Origin: Spongilla lacustris
Taxonomy: Eukaryota > Porifera > Demospongiae > Spongillida > Spongillidae
NCBI GenBank assembly: GCA_949361645.1
Contig: OX442415.1
Span: 8,401,254-8,465,253 of the forward strand
Direction of reading: 5' to 3'
DNA: 64,000 nucleotides
How positions within the stretch are numbered: the first letter of the stretch is position 1; each line of letters opens with the position of its first letter. Both the position numbers and the translations under genes were made by a program. The notes under the pieces are model-generated. The model had not been told where the DNA came from. It saw only the letters and a program-made list of their open reading frames with translations, and searched no databases. This document shows, in pieces, positions 34,240-46,104 of this stretch.

Positions 34240-34330
34240 TGCATAAGTGTGTAGCATGTGTGGACTGATGGATAAATGGCATTAACTACACAATGACCAC
34301 ACAACTACATGTAGCAGTAAAGTTAACAAA
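33475..34330 (+). repeat. Direct duplication, left copy (partner 34448-35075)
   Basis: Shared landmarks with the right copy are AATTATGGAGGACACACATG, TCAAGCAGGCCATTACAGC, ACAGCTGCAACACAC and GTTAGTGTGCCAAGTGTTA. The copies are about 920-970 bp apart and diverged by indels. Confidence 0.75.
34061..34240 (+). repeat. (GT)n microsatellite with GCATAAGT interruptions
   Basis: GT runs broken by GCATAAGTGT units. It yields long spurious His/Thr frames on the minus strand. Confidence 0.9.
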
Positions 34331-34447
34331 CCATACATGCTGTCTCAGTGGAAGACTTACATGTAACTACCTGTACAAGGGTACCTTAGAACATTATTTT
34401 CATTAACCCTGTACACTCTCAATTTACGACCATTCTCATAGACCATT

Positions 34448-34697
34448 CAGTATGACCACATTACAGACGGAAGGTTATACTTAATTATGGAGGACACACA
34501 TGTATTGGCATGGTACTCTATCTGCTGACATGGTTAGTTCAAGCAGGCCATTACAGCTATATCAGATAAAGCTACAGCTGCAACACACTTACACAACTAC
34601 ATGTGTACATAAGTGAACAATACGGAAGCCCTTCCCTCAAGTGTGGGGGGAAGGAGGGGAAGGAAAGGAAGTTGGTGCGTGTAGGGAAGAGGGGGTG

Positions 34698-34728
<31 letters not shown>

Positions 34729-35075
34729 GGAGACAGTGTAAGAAGGGTAGTGTGTGGGGTTGTAGGGAGAACTATATCTTGAATCAGATAAAAGCAGGGC
34801 AGCTGTTAAAACAACAACCACATGTATACATAGGTAGGTGCACAATATGAATATGATATTAACAGGCGTCCATTCCTTCTTGTACTGGCTACATTTATAG
34901 CTGTAAGGTCAGTTAACAATGTGGGAAATAAGAGTTAGTGTGCCAAGTGTTATGATACAAGCTCAATGTGTGTGCATAAGTGTGTGTGAGAGCGTGCATG
35001 TGCATGTTGACAAGTGTGTGTGTGTGTGTGTGTGGACTGATGGATAAAAGGGGACCACACAACTACATGTAGCTA
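34448..35075 (+). repeat. Direct duplication, right copy (partner 33475-34330)
   Basis: See the left copy for landmarks. Contains its own short GT runs at about 34700-34723 and 35015-35033. Confidence 0.75.
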
Positions 35076-35339
35076 TCAAGTTAAATGCTGTCAAAGTCCT
35101 AAGAACATTATTTTCATTAAACCTCTACACTCTCAACGTACAACCACACACATGGAACTGAAACATTCACTGAACACTTTCAACCACCACATTGCAGTAC
35201 ATGATAACACTATACCATAAGGTCAGTTAACCCTGTAGAGTGCATGTGAATAGGCAGGATGCATAACATAACACCACACATGACCAAGTCCCTAAAGACT
35301 GTGTTGGAGATAATTTGTAAGGCTTCTTTAGAACCACAC

Positions 35340-38300
35340 TCACATGACTGTTTCTCTCCGCTACATGCCTTAACCCCTGACACTCTTATAAAAAGCACAC
35401 CACACTCGCCAGGAATGTTTCTCTCGGCTACATGCCTTAACCCCTGACACTCTTATAAAAGCACACCACACTCACAGGACTGTTTCTCTCGGCTACATGC
35501 CTTAACCCCTGACACTCTTATAAAAGCACACCCCACTCACAGGACTGTTTCTCTCGGCTACATGCCCTAACCCCTGACACTCTTATAAAAGCACACCACA
35601 CTCGCCAGGAATGTTTCTCTCGGCTACATGCCTTAACCCCTGACACTCTTATAAAAAACACACCACACTCGCAAGGACTGTTTCTCTCGACTACATGCCT
35701 TAACCCCTGACACTCTTATAAAAGCACACCACACACTCACAGGACTGTTTCTCTCGGCTACATGCCTTAACCCCTGACACTCTTATAAAAGCACACCACA
35801 CTCACAGGACTGTTTCTCTCGGCTACATGCCTTAACCCCTGACACTCTTATAAAAGCACACCACACTAACCAGGACTGTTTCTCTCGGCTACATGCCTTA
35901 ACCCCTGACACTCTTATAAAAGCACACCACACTCACAGGACTGTTTCTCTCGGCTACATGCCTTAACCCCTGACACTCTTATAAAAAGCACACCACACTC
36001 ACAGGACAGTTTCTCTCGGCTACATGCCTTAACCCCTGACACTCTTATAAAAGCACACCACACTCACAGGACTGTTTCTCTCGGCTACATGCCTTAACCC
36101 CTGACACTCTTATAAAAGCACACCACACTCACAGGACTGTTTCTCTCGGCTACATGCCTTAACCCCTGACACTCTTATATAAGCACACCACACTCACAGG
36201 ACTGTTTCTCTCGGCTACATGCCTTAACCCCTGACACTCTTATAAAGCACACCACACTCACAGGACTGTTTCTCTCGGCTACATGCCCTAACCCATGACA
36301 CTCTTATAAAAGCACACCACACTAACCAGGACTGTTTCTCTCGGCTACATGCCTTAACCCCTGACACTCTTATAAAAGCACACCACACTCGCCAGGAATG
36401 TTTCTCTCGGCTACATGCCTTAACCCCTGACACTCTTATAAAAGCACACCACACTCACAGGACAGTTTCTCTCGGCTACATGCCTTAACCCCTGACACTC
36501 TTATAAAAGCACACCACACTCACAGGACTGTTTCTCTCGGCTACATGCCTTAACCCCTGACACTCTTATAAAAGCACACCACACTCACAGGACTGTTTCT
36601 CTCGGCTACATGCCTTAACCCCTGACACTCTTATAAAAGCACACCACACTCACAGGACTGTTTCTCTCGGCTACATGCATTAACCCCTGACACTCTTATA
36701 AAAGCACACCACACTCACAGGACTGTTTCTCTCGGCTACATGCCTTAACCCCTGACACTCTTATAAAAGCACACCACACTCACAGGACTGTTTCTCTCGG
36801 CTACATGCCTTAACCCCTGACACTCTTATATAAGCACACCACACTCACAGGACTGTTTCTCTCGGCTACATGCCTTAACCCCTGACACTCTTATAAAGCA
36901 CACCACACTCACAGGACTGTTTCTCTCGGCTACATGCCCTAACCCATGACACTCTTATAAAAGCACACCACACTAACCAGGACTGTTTCTCTCGGCTACA
37001 TGCCTTAACCCCTGACACTCTTATAAAAGCACACCACACTCGCCAGGAATGTTTCTCTCGGCTACATGCCTTAACCCCTGACACTCTTATAAAAGCACAC
37101 CACACTCACAGGACAGTTTCTCTCGGCTACATGCCTTAACCCCTGACACTCTTATAAAAGCACACCACACTCACAGGACTGTTTCTCTCGGCTACATGCC
37201 TTAACCCCTGACACTCTTATAAAAGCACACCACACTCACAGGACTGTTTCTCTCGGCTACATGCCTTAACCCCTGACACTCTTATAAAAGCACACCACAC
37301 TCACAGGACTGTTTCTCTCGGCTACATGCCTTAACCCCTGACACTCGTATAAAAGCACACCACACTCACAGGACTGTTTCTCTCGGCTACATGCCCTAAC
37401 CCCTGACACTCTTATAAAAGCACACCACACTAACCAGGACTGTTTCTCTCGGCTACATGCCTTAACCCCTGACACTCTTATAAAAGCACACCACACTCAC
37501 AGGACTGTTTCTCTCGGCTACATGCCTTAACCCCTGACACTCTTATAAAAGCACACCACACTCACAGGACTGTTTCTCTCGGCTACATGCCTTAACCCTG
37601 TTATAAAAGCACACCACACTCACAGGACTGTTTCTCTCGGCTACATGCCATAACCCCTGACACTGTTAAAAAAGCATACCACTCACACGACTGTTTCTCT
37701 CGGCTACATGCCTTAACCCCTGACACTCTTATAAAAGCACACCACACTCGCCAGGACTGTTTCTCTCGGCTACATGCCTTAACCCCTGACACTCTTATAA
37801 AAGCACACCACACTCACAGGACTGTTTCTCTCGGCTACATGCCTTAACCCCTGACACTCTTATAAAAGCACACCACACTCACAGGACTGTTTCTCTCGGC
37901 TACATGCCTTAACCCTGTTATAAAAGCACACCACACTCACAGGACTGTTTCTCTCGGCTACATGCCATAACCCCTGACACTGTTAAAAAAGCATACCACT
38001 CACACGACTGTTTCTCTCGGCTACATGCCTTAACCCCTGACACACTCACTGGGCTGTTTCTCTCGGCTATGTCGTTTAACCCCTGACACTCTTAACGAAA
38101 CCACTGGGCTGCTTCTTAACCCTTGACACTCTTAACACACTCACTGGGCTGTTTCTCTCGGCTATGTTGTTTAACCCCTGACACTTTTAACACACTCACT
38201 GGGCTGTTTCTCTCGGCTATGTCGTTTAACCCCTGACACTTTTAACACACTCACTGGGCTGTTTCTCTCGGCTATGTCGTTTAACCCCTGACACTCTTAA

Positions 38301-38680
38301 CACACTCACTGGGCTGTTTCTCTCGGCTATGTACTTTAACCCTTGACACTCTTAACACACTCACTGGGCTGTTTCTCTCGGCTGTGTCGCTTAACCCCTG
38401 ACACTATTAACACACACACTGGGCTGCTTCTCTCGGCTATGTACTTTAACCCTTGACACTCTTAACACACCCACAAGGCTGTTTCTTTCGGCTATGTGCC
38501 TTAACCCCTGACACTCTTACAAAGACCACACCCACAGGACTTTTTTTGCCGCTAGGTTGATTAACCCTTCGAACTCTTACAAAGACCACACCCACAGGGC
38601 TATTTTGCCGTTAAGTTGATTAACCCTTCACACTCTTAATACAAAGAACACACGCACAGGCCCCTTTTTATGGTTGAGTT
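35340..38680 (+). repeat. 65-bp minisatellite carrying TATAAAA
   Basis: About 41 well-conserved 65-bp units up to about 38045, built on TTTCTCTCGGCTACATGCC, TTAACCCCTGACACTCTTAT and AAAAGCACACCACACTCACA. About 11 diverged shorter units follow to 38680. Nearly every conserved unit holds CTTATAAAAG. Higher-order structure is visible: the block at 36224-36454 is repeated at 36875-37105 (offset 651 bp, ten units), and a variant containing TTAACCCTGTTATAAAAG recurs 317 bp apart (37591 and 37908). Confidence 0.95.
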
Positions 38681-38689
38681 GCTTAAAAC

Positions 38690-39270
38690 TTTCTTGCATA
38701 AGCTAGTTGGGCTTGCGCGACCTTCGCATTTTGGCGGAACGTGGTACCTGGAACGTTTCCGCTAAACGCGAAGGTCGGGCTATGCCTACTAGTAACTAGA
38801 ACACCTACAAGACCATTTTTAAACTCCGCACTTGCGCAATGTAAGCCACACCAACACGACGAATTGCTTTTAGAGCATCCTTGCAAGCTAAGCAACACAC
38901 ATTCACTTCACAACTTACGGAAGGTTCTAAATGTTTAGTAGCACTAGGGATCATAATTTTGAACCTGCGTCGCGTGAGCTATATGAGTCTGGGAACGATT
39001 CAATTAATTTTGCGCATGCGTTTGTTGTATTTAGGTTTATTGGCTACAAAACGAGAGTTTTAGCACCCAAAAATACAGGACTAGTCTTTTATAAGCTACC
39101 TACTATGCGGCGTTCATAAAATAACTTGTTGTTGTAAATAAAGTTAATTAATTTTAATTAATAATTAGCCATTTTGAAAGTATGATAAATCATAAAAAAA
39201 TCAGGAAAATATATTGGTGAACCCAGAATTTTAATATCATCATCCTATAGTAACTTATTATTCATGTCCT
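38690..39270. other. Short unique stretch, nothing recognised
   Basis: Between the minisatellite and the duplicated flank. No gene or bounded element seen. Confidence 0.5.
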
Positions 39271-39280
39271 CAATTGCTGG

Positions 39281-40122
39281 CCATGTGCATGCGATCGAAC
39301 CGCCACTGATATACTACATGTATATAGCCATGCATGCAGCTGAATCAATTATTAATATGTATATGCAGCATGCGATCCACGGGCGCAGCATGCAGATCTG
39401 TATAGAAGTGTTTCACCATCCCTTGACCCTATCCTATAAGGGTGCTGATTGCCCATTACAGTAGACTCTGCATGATCAGCTTGGTGAGGTGCTGTGCAGG
39501 AGATTTTCATTTGCGCTAAGTGTAAATAACCTTGCATTTTAAATGTCTGTTTATAGCCGGTGAAGAGAAAAAGGAAGTACTAACTCAGTAAGATGTATTA
39601 AAGTATGATATAATGTAGTGACATTTCCGCCTCTCGCGGTATTTACTATATGCATGCATGGTGTTGATGTATATGCAATACACCACACTTTATTAAATGG
39701 TTAAGGAGCTAGTATAGCTGACATGCATACATTTATATTTATACATGCATTATCGTGAATGGGATCGAGAATTAAGATTTTACCCACAAGTACGTACGTG
39801 TAGCCACTCGTCTCGGTGTAGCCCTTTCCTCGTGGGAATACCTCTACAAATATAAGGTAGTGCGGATGCAATTAGTGTGCAATTGTTTGTATTGTGTGCG
39901 GTTGTGTGCCCTGTATAACTTGCATGAGCTAGCAAGGCGTGTGCTGCATGATTCTAATTATATAATGACCCTAAGTGGCGGTTAGAGTTGTGGGGCCGCG
40001 GTAGGCTGATATAGGATGTTGAGGTTATATAATAATATTATGTCCCAGGCCAGAAGGATAGAGATAAGGACACGTGAAAGATTGGGCTTCATTGCGCTGC
40101 AAGAAGCCCAATCTTTCACGTG
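39281..40122. repeat. Duplicated upstream flank, copy 2 (partner at 2152-2903)
   Basis: Matches the DNA upstream of gene copy 1, including GCAGCATGCGATCCACGGGC and the final GTCCCAGGCCA, but carries no trace of the gene itself. It ends in the hairpin at 40064-40129. Confidence 0.8.
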
Positions 40123-40129
40123 TCCTTAT
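40064..40129. repeat. Perfect 26-bp hairpin stem with 14-base loop
   Basis: The left stem begins ATAAGGACACGTGAAAG and ends GGGCTT at 40089. The right stem begins AAGCCCAATC at 40104 and ends CCTTAT at 40129. The outer sequence GGCCAG...CTGGCC also pairs imperfectly. The partner region near 2795-2905 keeps only a degraded form. Confidence 0.85.
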
Positions 40130-40164
40130 CCTTATATCCTCCTGGCCTGTTATCACATGCCAAA

Positions 40165-40586
40165 GATGTTTTAATAAGCTAGTGTATAGCCACAATGTTT
40201 GACTTCAACCTGAGGGTTTCCTGATGCCATGAAAATTAATTAGTAGTACATCCGTGTGACATTTCCCTTGTGTACTATAGCCTGATCTTGATGTCGTATT
40301 AATTTACCATAGTTACACCACGTTTGAGTAAACATTTAAGTGAAAAATAACCCCATCATATACTTGCATGGCACGGATATTAGCTAGATCCAACCATGCA
40401 TACATGCATAGCTGAGAGAATCAGGCAAGACTCTGCAATGACTGCATGGCGAACATTCCGCAATCTGTATGTACTAAACTACGAACTGACTATCGCAAAG
40501 GAACTCAATCGAACACGTTTTCTACTGTTATTTAATCACGTGACATACACAATGAAATTACATAATGAGTCATAATAGTTCCAACA
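40165..40586 (-). mobile_element. Probable 3' LTR of a BEL/Pao element (left edge unknown)
   Basis: On the minus strand, the polypurine tract ACGGGGGGGAG (40597-40587) is followed immediately by TGTTGGAACTATTATGACTC, a typical LTR start at 40586. The far end of the LTR could not be fixed and the left coordinate is only a bound. Confidence 0.5.
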
Positions 40587-40662
40587 CTCCCCCCCGTTGA
40601 CTAACTAGTCAACAGATGGGTCATAAGTCTGTTCTGTCATTATATACAGATCCGTTCCCTGG

Positions 40663-41324
40663 CTAATGCAGAAGCCATCCTCTTAGGTCGTCTTTCTTGT
40701 TTCTCCCCAGTTTCATCAGGTCCCTGCTGCTCTTCATTTCCATCCTGCTCTGCTGTCCTGGTGTCACTATGTAACTCACTTCAAGGGGGAAAAGAAGTTG
40801 AAGTGGACGATTCAACAGAATGGAGCCATTTCTGGATCTAACATGGACCCTTGCACCTCGAACTAACCCGTCTTGTCCACTCAACACTTGTTCAATGACA
40901 CCAGTTTTCCAAAAAGTCCTTGGATGCTTGTCACTGTGCACCACAACGACATCACCAACTTTGATATCTCCAGAACCATGCAGCTGGTTAGAGTAACGAT
41001 GACAGTCCCTCAAATCTTGTAGGTATTCCTTTCGCCATTGTTTCCAAAAATGTTCCAGTATCATCTTCAGATGATTCACACGCTGATTGATGGAGGTAGA
41101 TGTTGGCATATCACTAAAATCTGGATCTGCAAGGTCTTCTTGTATGTCAGGTAAGCATAACAGCCTATAGCCAACTAGTAGATGTGAAGGGGTGACTGCT
41201 TCTCCCATTTCGTCTGAGGACATGTACGTCAATGGTCGAGAATTCAGTGTGGCTTCCACTTGTGTTACTGCTGCGAATAACTCATCATATGAAAGCTTCG
41301 CTCTTCCGATTGCTTTCTTCAAAC
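40663..41324 (-). pseudogene. BEL/Pao integrase C-terminus and adjoining domain (partial)
   Basis: The frame reads out of the assembly gap. It contains VEATLNSRPLTYMSSDE and TPSHLLVGYRL (end of the BEL/Pao integrase region), then WRKEYLQDLRD, KVGDVVVVHSDKHPRTFWK and GVIEQVLSGQDGLVRGA (the DUF5641-type tail). It is open to its stop at 40663. The upstream polyprotein is lost in the gap, and the sequence right of the gap is not recognisable as the same element, so intactness cannot be judged. Confidence 0.85.
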
Positions 41325-41524
41325 NNNNNNNNNNNNNNNNNNNNNNNNNNNNNNNNNNNNNNNNNNNNNNNNNNNNNNNNNNNNNNNNNNNNNNNNNNNN
41401 NNNNNNNNNNNNNNNNNNNNNNNNNNNNNNNNNNNNNNNNNNNNNNNNNNNNNNNNNNNNNNNNNNNNNNNNNNNNNNNNNNNNNNNNNNNNNNNNNNNN
41501 NNNNNNNNNNNNNNNNNNNNNNNN
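41325..41524. other. Assembly gap (200 N)
   Basis: Exactly 200 N, a conventional placeholder length, so the true size is unknown. It interrupts the BEL/Pao element. Confidence 0.99.
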
Positions 41525-42094
41525 ACCTGTAGCATATTATCTCTGCCTGTAGTACCCATAGAACGGAATATATTGTGTCTGATGCATATTCACTGCAGTG
41601 TGCATATTTATCGCCATATTGTGGGAGAGGAACACAGCAAAAATGAAAACAGAAAAGAAGACCTCAAATCGAGACTTGATTTTATAAGTGATCTGACACA
41701 TATATACATACTGATACAGACTGATTACATGCAGCCTGCATGCACATACAATCGTTGATTTTCATATGATTTTCTTACATTTTTTTGCTGCGGAAACCAA
41801 TCTCGGCCGGCGCCTTATATCACAAGGAAAGTGTCTCAAAATGATATCCCTATTTTGCTATTTATGACTCAAATGAAGCATTATGGCTATGATAACAATG
41901 TGCGATAGGTTCGACGCACATTGCAGCATTTTTCGCAACAATTTTAGGCCCGAAACTATTTGCTCATCTAACAGCACGGTGCAAATACTTTTCTAGATCG
42001 ATCTTGTAGTGCAATTTTTAAAAGCACAAAAACTAGCATAGTTTTAATGCTTTAATACTTAGATAGCATCAAAAGCTACCGCGCTTCGCGTGGG

Positions 42095-42305
42095 AGGGGG
42101 CATATCCCCCTCCCGCACCCACCCCCTTCTGGGGATCCACGCCCACTTTTTATAACTTTTATTAACCGTGCCCCCCCCCCCCCCCCCCTTAAAAATTCCT
42201 GTATCCGCCCCTGCAGGGGTGCCCGTAACTTCAGGGATGCAACGTGTACGCGTGTACAGTTTATAACGTGCTGTATGCCGGTTGTTTTTTTAAGGCCTGC
42301 TAACC
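42095..42305. repeat. Dispersed repeat with poly-C and CAGGGGTGCCCG segment
   Basis: Includes GTGGGAGGGGGCATATCCCC (self-complementary), a C-run at about 42171-42188, GTATCCGCCCCTG, and then the segment 42228-42305 that matches 4990-5085. The hAT-like copy B begins directly after it. Confidence 0.55.
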
Positions 42306-42740
42306 AGTATTGCCGCGAAATAACCTTAATCCTTAATCGAATTAATTGTCTATATGTATATATCGCGATAATTATAAATATCGCGATATATTAAATTATT
42401 CACGATTAATCATTGGTGCTTATTAAATGTTGGGGTGAATAGTTATGGTTACCACGAAGGATATGGCACAGGTAAAATGTACTTGCTACCACAGACAATT
42501 TCATGAGCGTTGATCGCAAAGCCTTCAAAACTGCCGTATGGGAGACTTTGGATGGCACAAAAAATCAATTGTTTTTTTTTTTTTTTAGCTACATGATAGC
42601 TTGCGCAATATTCCCAAGCAGACAGTCAGCAGAAATATATTTCAGAAAATATGATCCATTGTTGTGGTGGAGGAATTATGAGCCATACGACCCTAGCATA
42701 GCTAAACCAGCAAGCAAACACTTGTACATTTTTGCTTAGA
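42305..42740. mobile_element. hAT-like non-autonomous element, copy B (truncated, inverted)
   Basis: Starts CAGTATTGCCGCGAAATAAC, the counterpart of the right end of copy A. It proceeds in reverse orientation through TATCGCGATA motifs, GGTTACCACGAAGGATATGG and TGATCGCAAAGCCTTC to CACTTGTACATTTTTGCTTAG, where similarity stops. The other terminal repeat is missing. Confidence 0.75.
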
Positions 42741-43863
42741 TGAATTTTTTTTCTTCTATATTTTATTACTGCGTGCTTATTGCTCAATGCCGAACAGTTA
42801 TATCTAATCTCATGTCAGTTAAGCCACTTACACTTTACATAAATTATATACTAGCATTCACCTCTATTTTATTATTCTATCGCACAAAATAAAGTTACAA
42901 ATTTCAGTTTACCATTTATATGTATTCCCGTTATGGCCCTGCCTTAGTTCCGCTATAGCTTCCGCTCTTAACATTTGTGTTTGGGATAATGGGATTCTAT
43001 CTGTAGTGTGATGGTGTATATAATATCGATCTGTGCACTGGGGTCAGTGGGGTGTCTCAAAGAAACCTGGTTTTCACAATAGAGGGGGTTGCATGGCCTA
43101 CGTCACGTCGCAATGTCATATGAGAATTTATATTAATATTGGGGGCAAGCGAGTATGGCGCGTCAATGGAATGGAGCGTGTTGCCAAAGTTTATCAGCGG
43201 TCGCCTGAGCCAGATATGAATCTAAAGTGTTGCAAGCGGGTTTAGGCATTGACTCTTACTCGATCGACTATCTAACTCCTGCTGTTCTTTACTTTGCCAG
43301 AAATTGGCAGATGGTACAGGAAAGAACCTTACAGTGCATAACATGCTAGTTGATGGTAAAAATTTTTTCATCACTTTTACATTTGAGTGGACTTTTTAAA
43401 AACCTGGTTTGGGATATTCAGAATCTAATTACGGAATGTTGTTTATGCATCATCTGGCATTAAAAGTACAAAACCACAACTGCTCACGTGACTTCCTGAC
43501 TGCATAGCGTTTCACTTTTAGTAACTACCCTAAATACGTAGTTTTTAAGGGATTTCTCCACCGTTACATGCTGGATTGCGCTGAAATTCGGTGTGTAAGT
43601 GTAACATAGCCCCTTATATAAAACTGCCGCGTCCAAATTCGAATGCGGGAAAAAGTTTCGGTATTGGCATCCTTTAAGGATAGATTTTAGAGGGAATTGT
43701 GTTTAGTATGCCGTTTCGTTGCGTGCGCGATCTGAGGTCCCAGGGTCTGCTAGTAGATAGTAAAATGATGGTTGAATCCAAGGCAGTTGCAGTCGTGACT
43801 TTACTGATGGTTTGGCAGCGAATAGAAAGCTCTCAAAGTCGGAAGATGAAAAAAAAGTCGGCC

Positions 43864-44092
43864 ATGTACAATGAATTACATTGTAAAGTTGACGTCATTG
43901 TATTTCGTGGGAGTGGTGATGGAGTCGACAACGGTTCTTTTCCTCTTCAGAGGTGCCCAAATAGGTGATGATGCATTCCTACATCTGACTTGTCACTCGC
44001 TTGTGGTCTCCTGTAGGTAAAATGGACGTTACCACTCCCACGAAAAACAATGACGTCAACTTTATAATGTAATTCATTGTACTGTTTTATGG
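43864..44092. repeat. Inverted repeat with about 60-bp arms
   Basis: The left arm contains GTACAATGAATTACATTGTA and GACGTCATTG...TTCGTGGGAGTGG. The right arm has CCACTCCCACGAAAAACAAT and GACGTCAACTTTATAATGTA. The spacer is about 100 bp. Possibly a small foldback element. Confidence 0.7.
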
Positions 44093-44135
44093 TTTATCTG
44101 TTGAACAGTTCATGCGTATAGTATACATGTAGAGT

Positions 44136-44228
44136 GCTGTGGAGGGGCGGGGCACGGAGTGTATAGTGATGTGGAGGGGGCGGGGCAGGGAGTGTGTAGT
44201 GCTGTGGAGGGGGCGGGGCAGGGCTGTG
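44136..44228 (+). repeat. GC-box minisatellite (about 33 bp x 3)
   Basis: Three units of GTGGAGGGGGCGGGGCAGGG followed by an AGTGTGTAGTGCT-like stretch. Each holds a GGGGCGGGGC motif resembling an Sp1 site. No gene is adjacent. Confidence 0.75.
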
Positions 44229-44229
44229 C

Positions 44230-44291
44230 TAATATTGGGTTGCATGCTGATGTGTACATTTAATGTATATATCAGCATGCAACCCAATATT
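44230..44291. repeat. Hairpin with ATTGGGTTGCATGCTGAT stem
   Basis: ATTGGGTTGCATGCTGAT and its exact complement ATCAGCATGCAACCCAAT flank a short loop of about 20 bases rich in TATA. The stem is perfect over at least 18 bp. Confidence 0.8.
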
Positions 44292-44503
44292 ATATTTTAT
44301 GTGCACACACACACCAGCACACCACTGTACACATCTTATGTGACTGGCACCTTTATATACAACACAATCACCACTATTCACATGTCACACACACACAATC
44401 ACCTCCTCAGATGGTACAGTAATGGGGAGGCCATTGCATACATCACCTGGGGACACCAATGGGGGCATAACCTCCTGCTCAAAACTGAAGTTGGGGCCTT
44501 TGC

Positions 44504-44631
<128 letters not shown>

Positions 44632-45364
44632 CCTGGCCGTCCATGCACAGATTGCATGAGTTATGCACACTGCACACACACACGCATGTATAAACACATA
44701 ACACTCACACCAATACACACTTTCACAGCGGTTCAGCTGTCCAAATACGTGTGACGATTAATTCCCGCCGTCAATACACCCGACGTGCAAACAGCGAAAC
44801 GTGGGTAGGCAGTCATTGTTTCCTTGGACCGTACATTAGATATTTGGAACGTGGGCCGTACGATCGAACCGTCTGCAAAGACACTAAATACGCGCAATGA
44901 AATTATTTTTCTTGAGTCATTATAATTAGCGGCAAATTAAAGACTGTGATCACTGTGTAGAGTTTGTGTGTACTTCGAGCACCAGCTTGCTAACCATGGC
45001 TGTGCGTTCACTAGTCCTGAAGTTGATAGAGTTGATATTGCCAACAATGGTATGGCCTCGTATATGTACATATATCGTACTCAATCGTATCACTTCTGTT
45101 ACTTTTAAAATTACCGGTACTTGTACAGCGGACCTCAACCAAACGTAGAGTTCAGATCCAGAGTCAGATGTAGAGCTAGCGGGGAACGAATTGTCGAGCC
45201 AGTGTTCTTCAAGCAAATGTAGCACAAGTGATACTGCAGCGAGGTGCGTTGTCGATGCAATCACACATGCATTGTATAGCAGCCGCGAATATACTAGTAT
45301 GTACATGTACACATGCATTGAGTCCTTTAAGTGGCCGTAACACAAATCATTCAGTAGCGTTATA

Positions 45365-45725
45365 CCCATTTTGAAGGTCTCCAATACTGACCTTCGTGGG
45401 TGTGGCTTCACGTATATATGGACCTATAGAACACCTATGCTGTTATATGTCCGGAGAGCTTCAAAATCAGAACATATACCCCATTTGAAGGTCTCCAGGG
45501 GTGTGTTGTACCTTCATGGGTGTGGCTTTATGTGGTGAGGTCATAATAGCCAATCTTTAATTCACGTGTATATGGGCATATGTATTCTATAGAACACCGA
45601 TGCTGTTATATGTCCGGAGAGTTTCAAAATCAGAACCTATATCCCATTTGAAGTTCTCCAGGGGTGTGTTGTACCTTCATAGTTGTGGCTTTATGTGGTA
45701 AGCCATAACAGCCAAAGTTCTAATG
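45365..45725 (+). repeat. Tandem repeat, about 180-bp unit
   Basis: About two units defined by CCCATTTGAAGGTCTCCA, ACCTTCATGGGTGTGGCTTT and GCTGTTATATGTCCGGAGAG, with indels between units. Confidence 0.75.
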
Positions 45726-46104
45726 TATGGACTTGTGCATTTGTCATGATAGGTTGGAGCTGAACATGTGTAGGAAGAAGGATCAATTTGCACACAAGCT
45801 AAAGAATGTTATTAACAAATTCATGTAAAGTGCTGTTGGTACCACATTACATGCCAATATAAGATATTATTGTGCCAGTGAAGGGGTGGTGCATCATATT
45901 TACGAATGCATCAAATAACAAGTTACTGAGAGATAATCACCATACATACTATACATTCATGAGTCACCATCGATCGATTGTCGTTGAGGTAATCAACTGA
46001 GTGCTTGTGTGCGTGTCCATGCCAGTACATAGTAATAGTTGATAATTGAGTATAAATCTGCTTCCCACTATACAGTTGAAATTATAGTCAGTGCATGTAT
46101 CATT

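Noticed and set aside
34058..34304. His/Thr-rich frames
   Set aside because: Translation of the GT microsatellite. The same applies to frames at 44139-44754 and 55327-55611.
35340..38100. Repeated minus-strand frames reading CAFIRVSGVKACSREK
   Set aside because: Pure minisatellite; unit length is not a multiple of three and there is no start or domain context.
44950..45411. Minus-strand open frame of 153 codons with an ATG
   Set aside because: No recognisable domain, no supporting splice or promoter context, and length compatible with chance. It could be revisited with transcripts.
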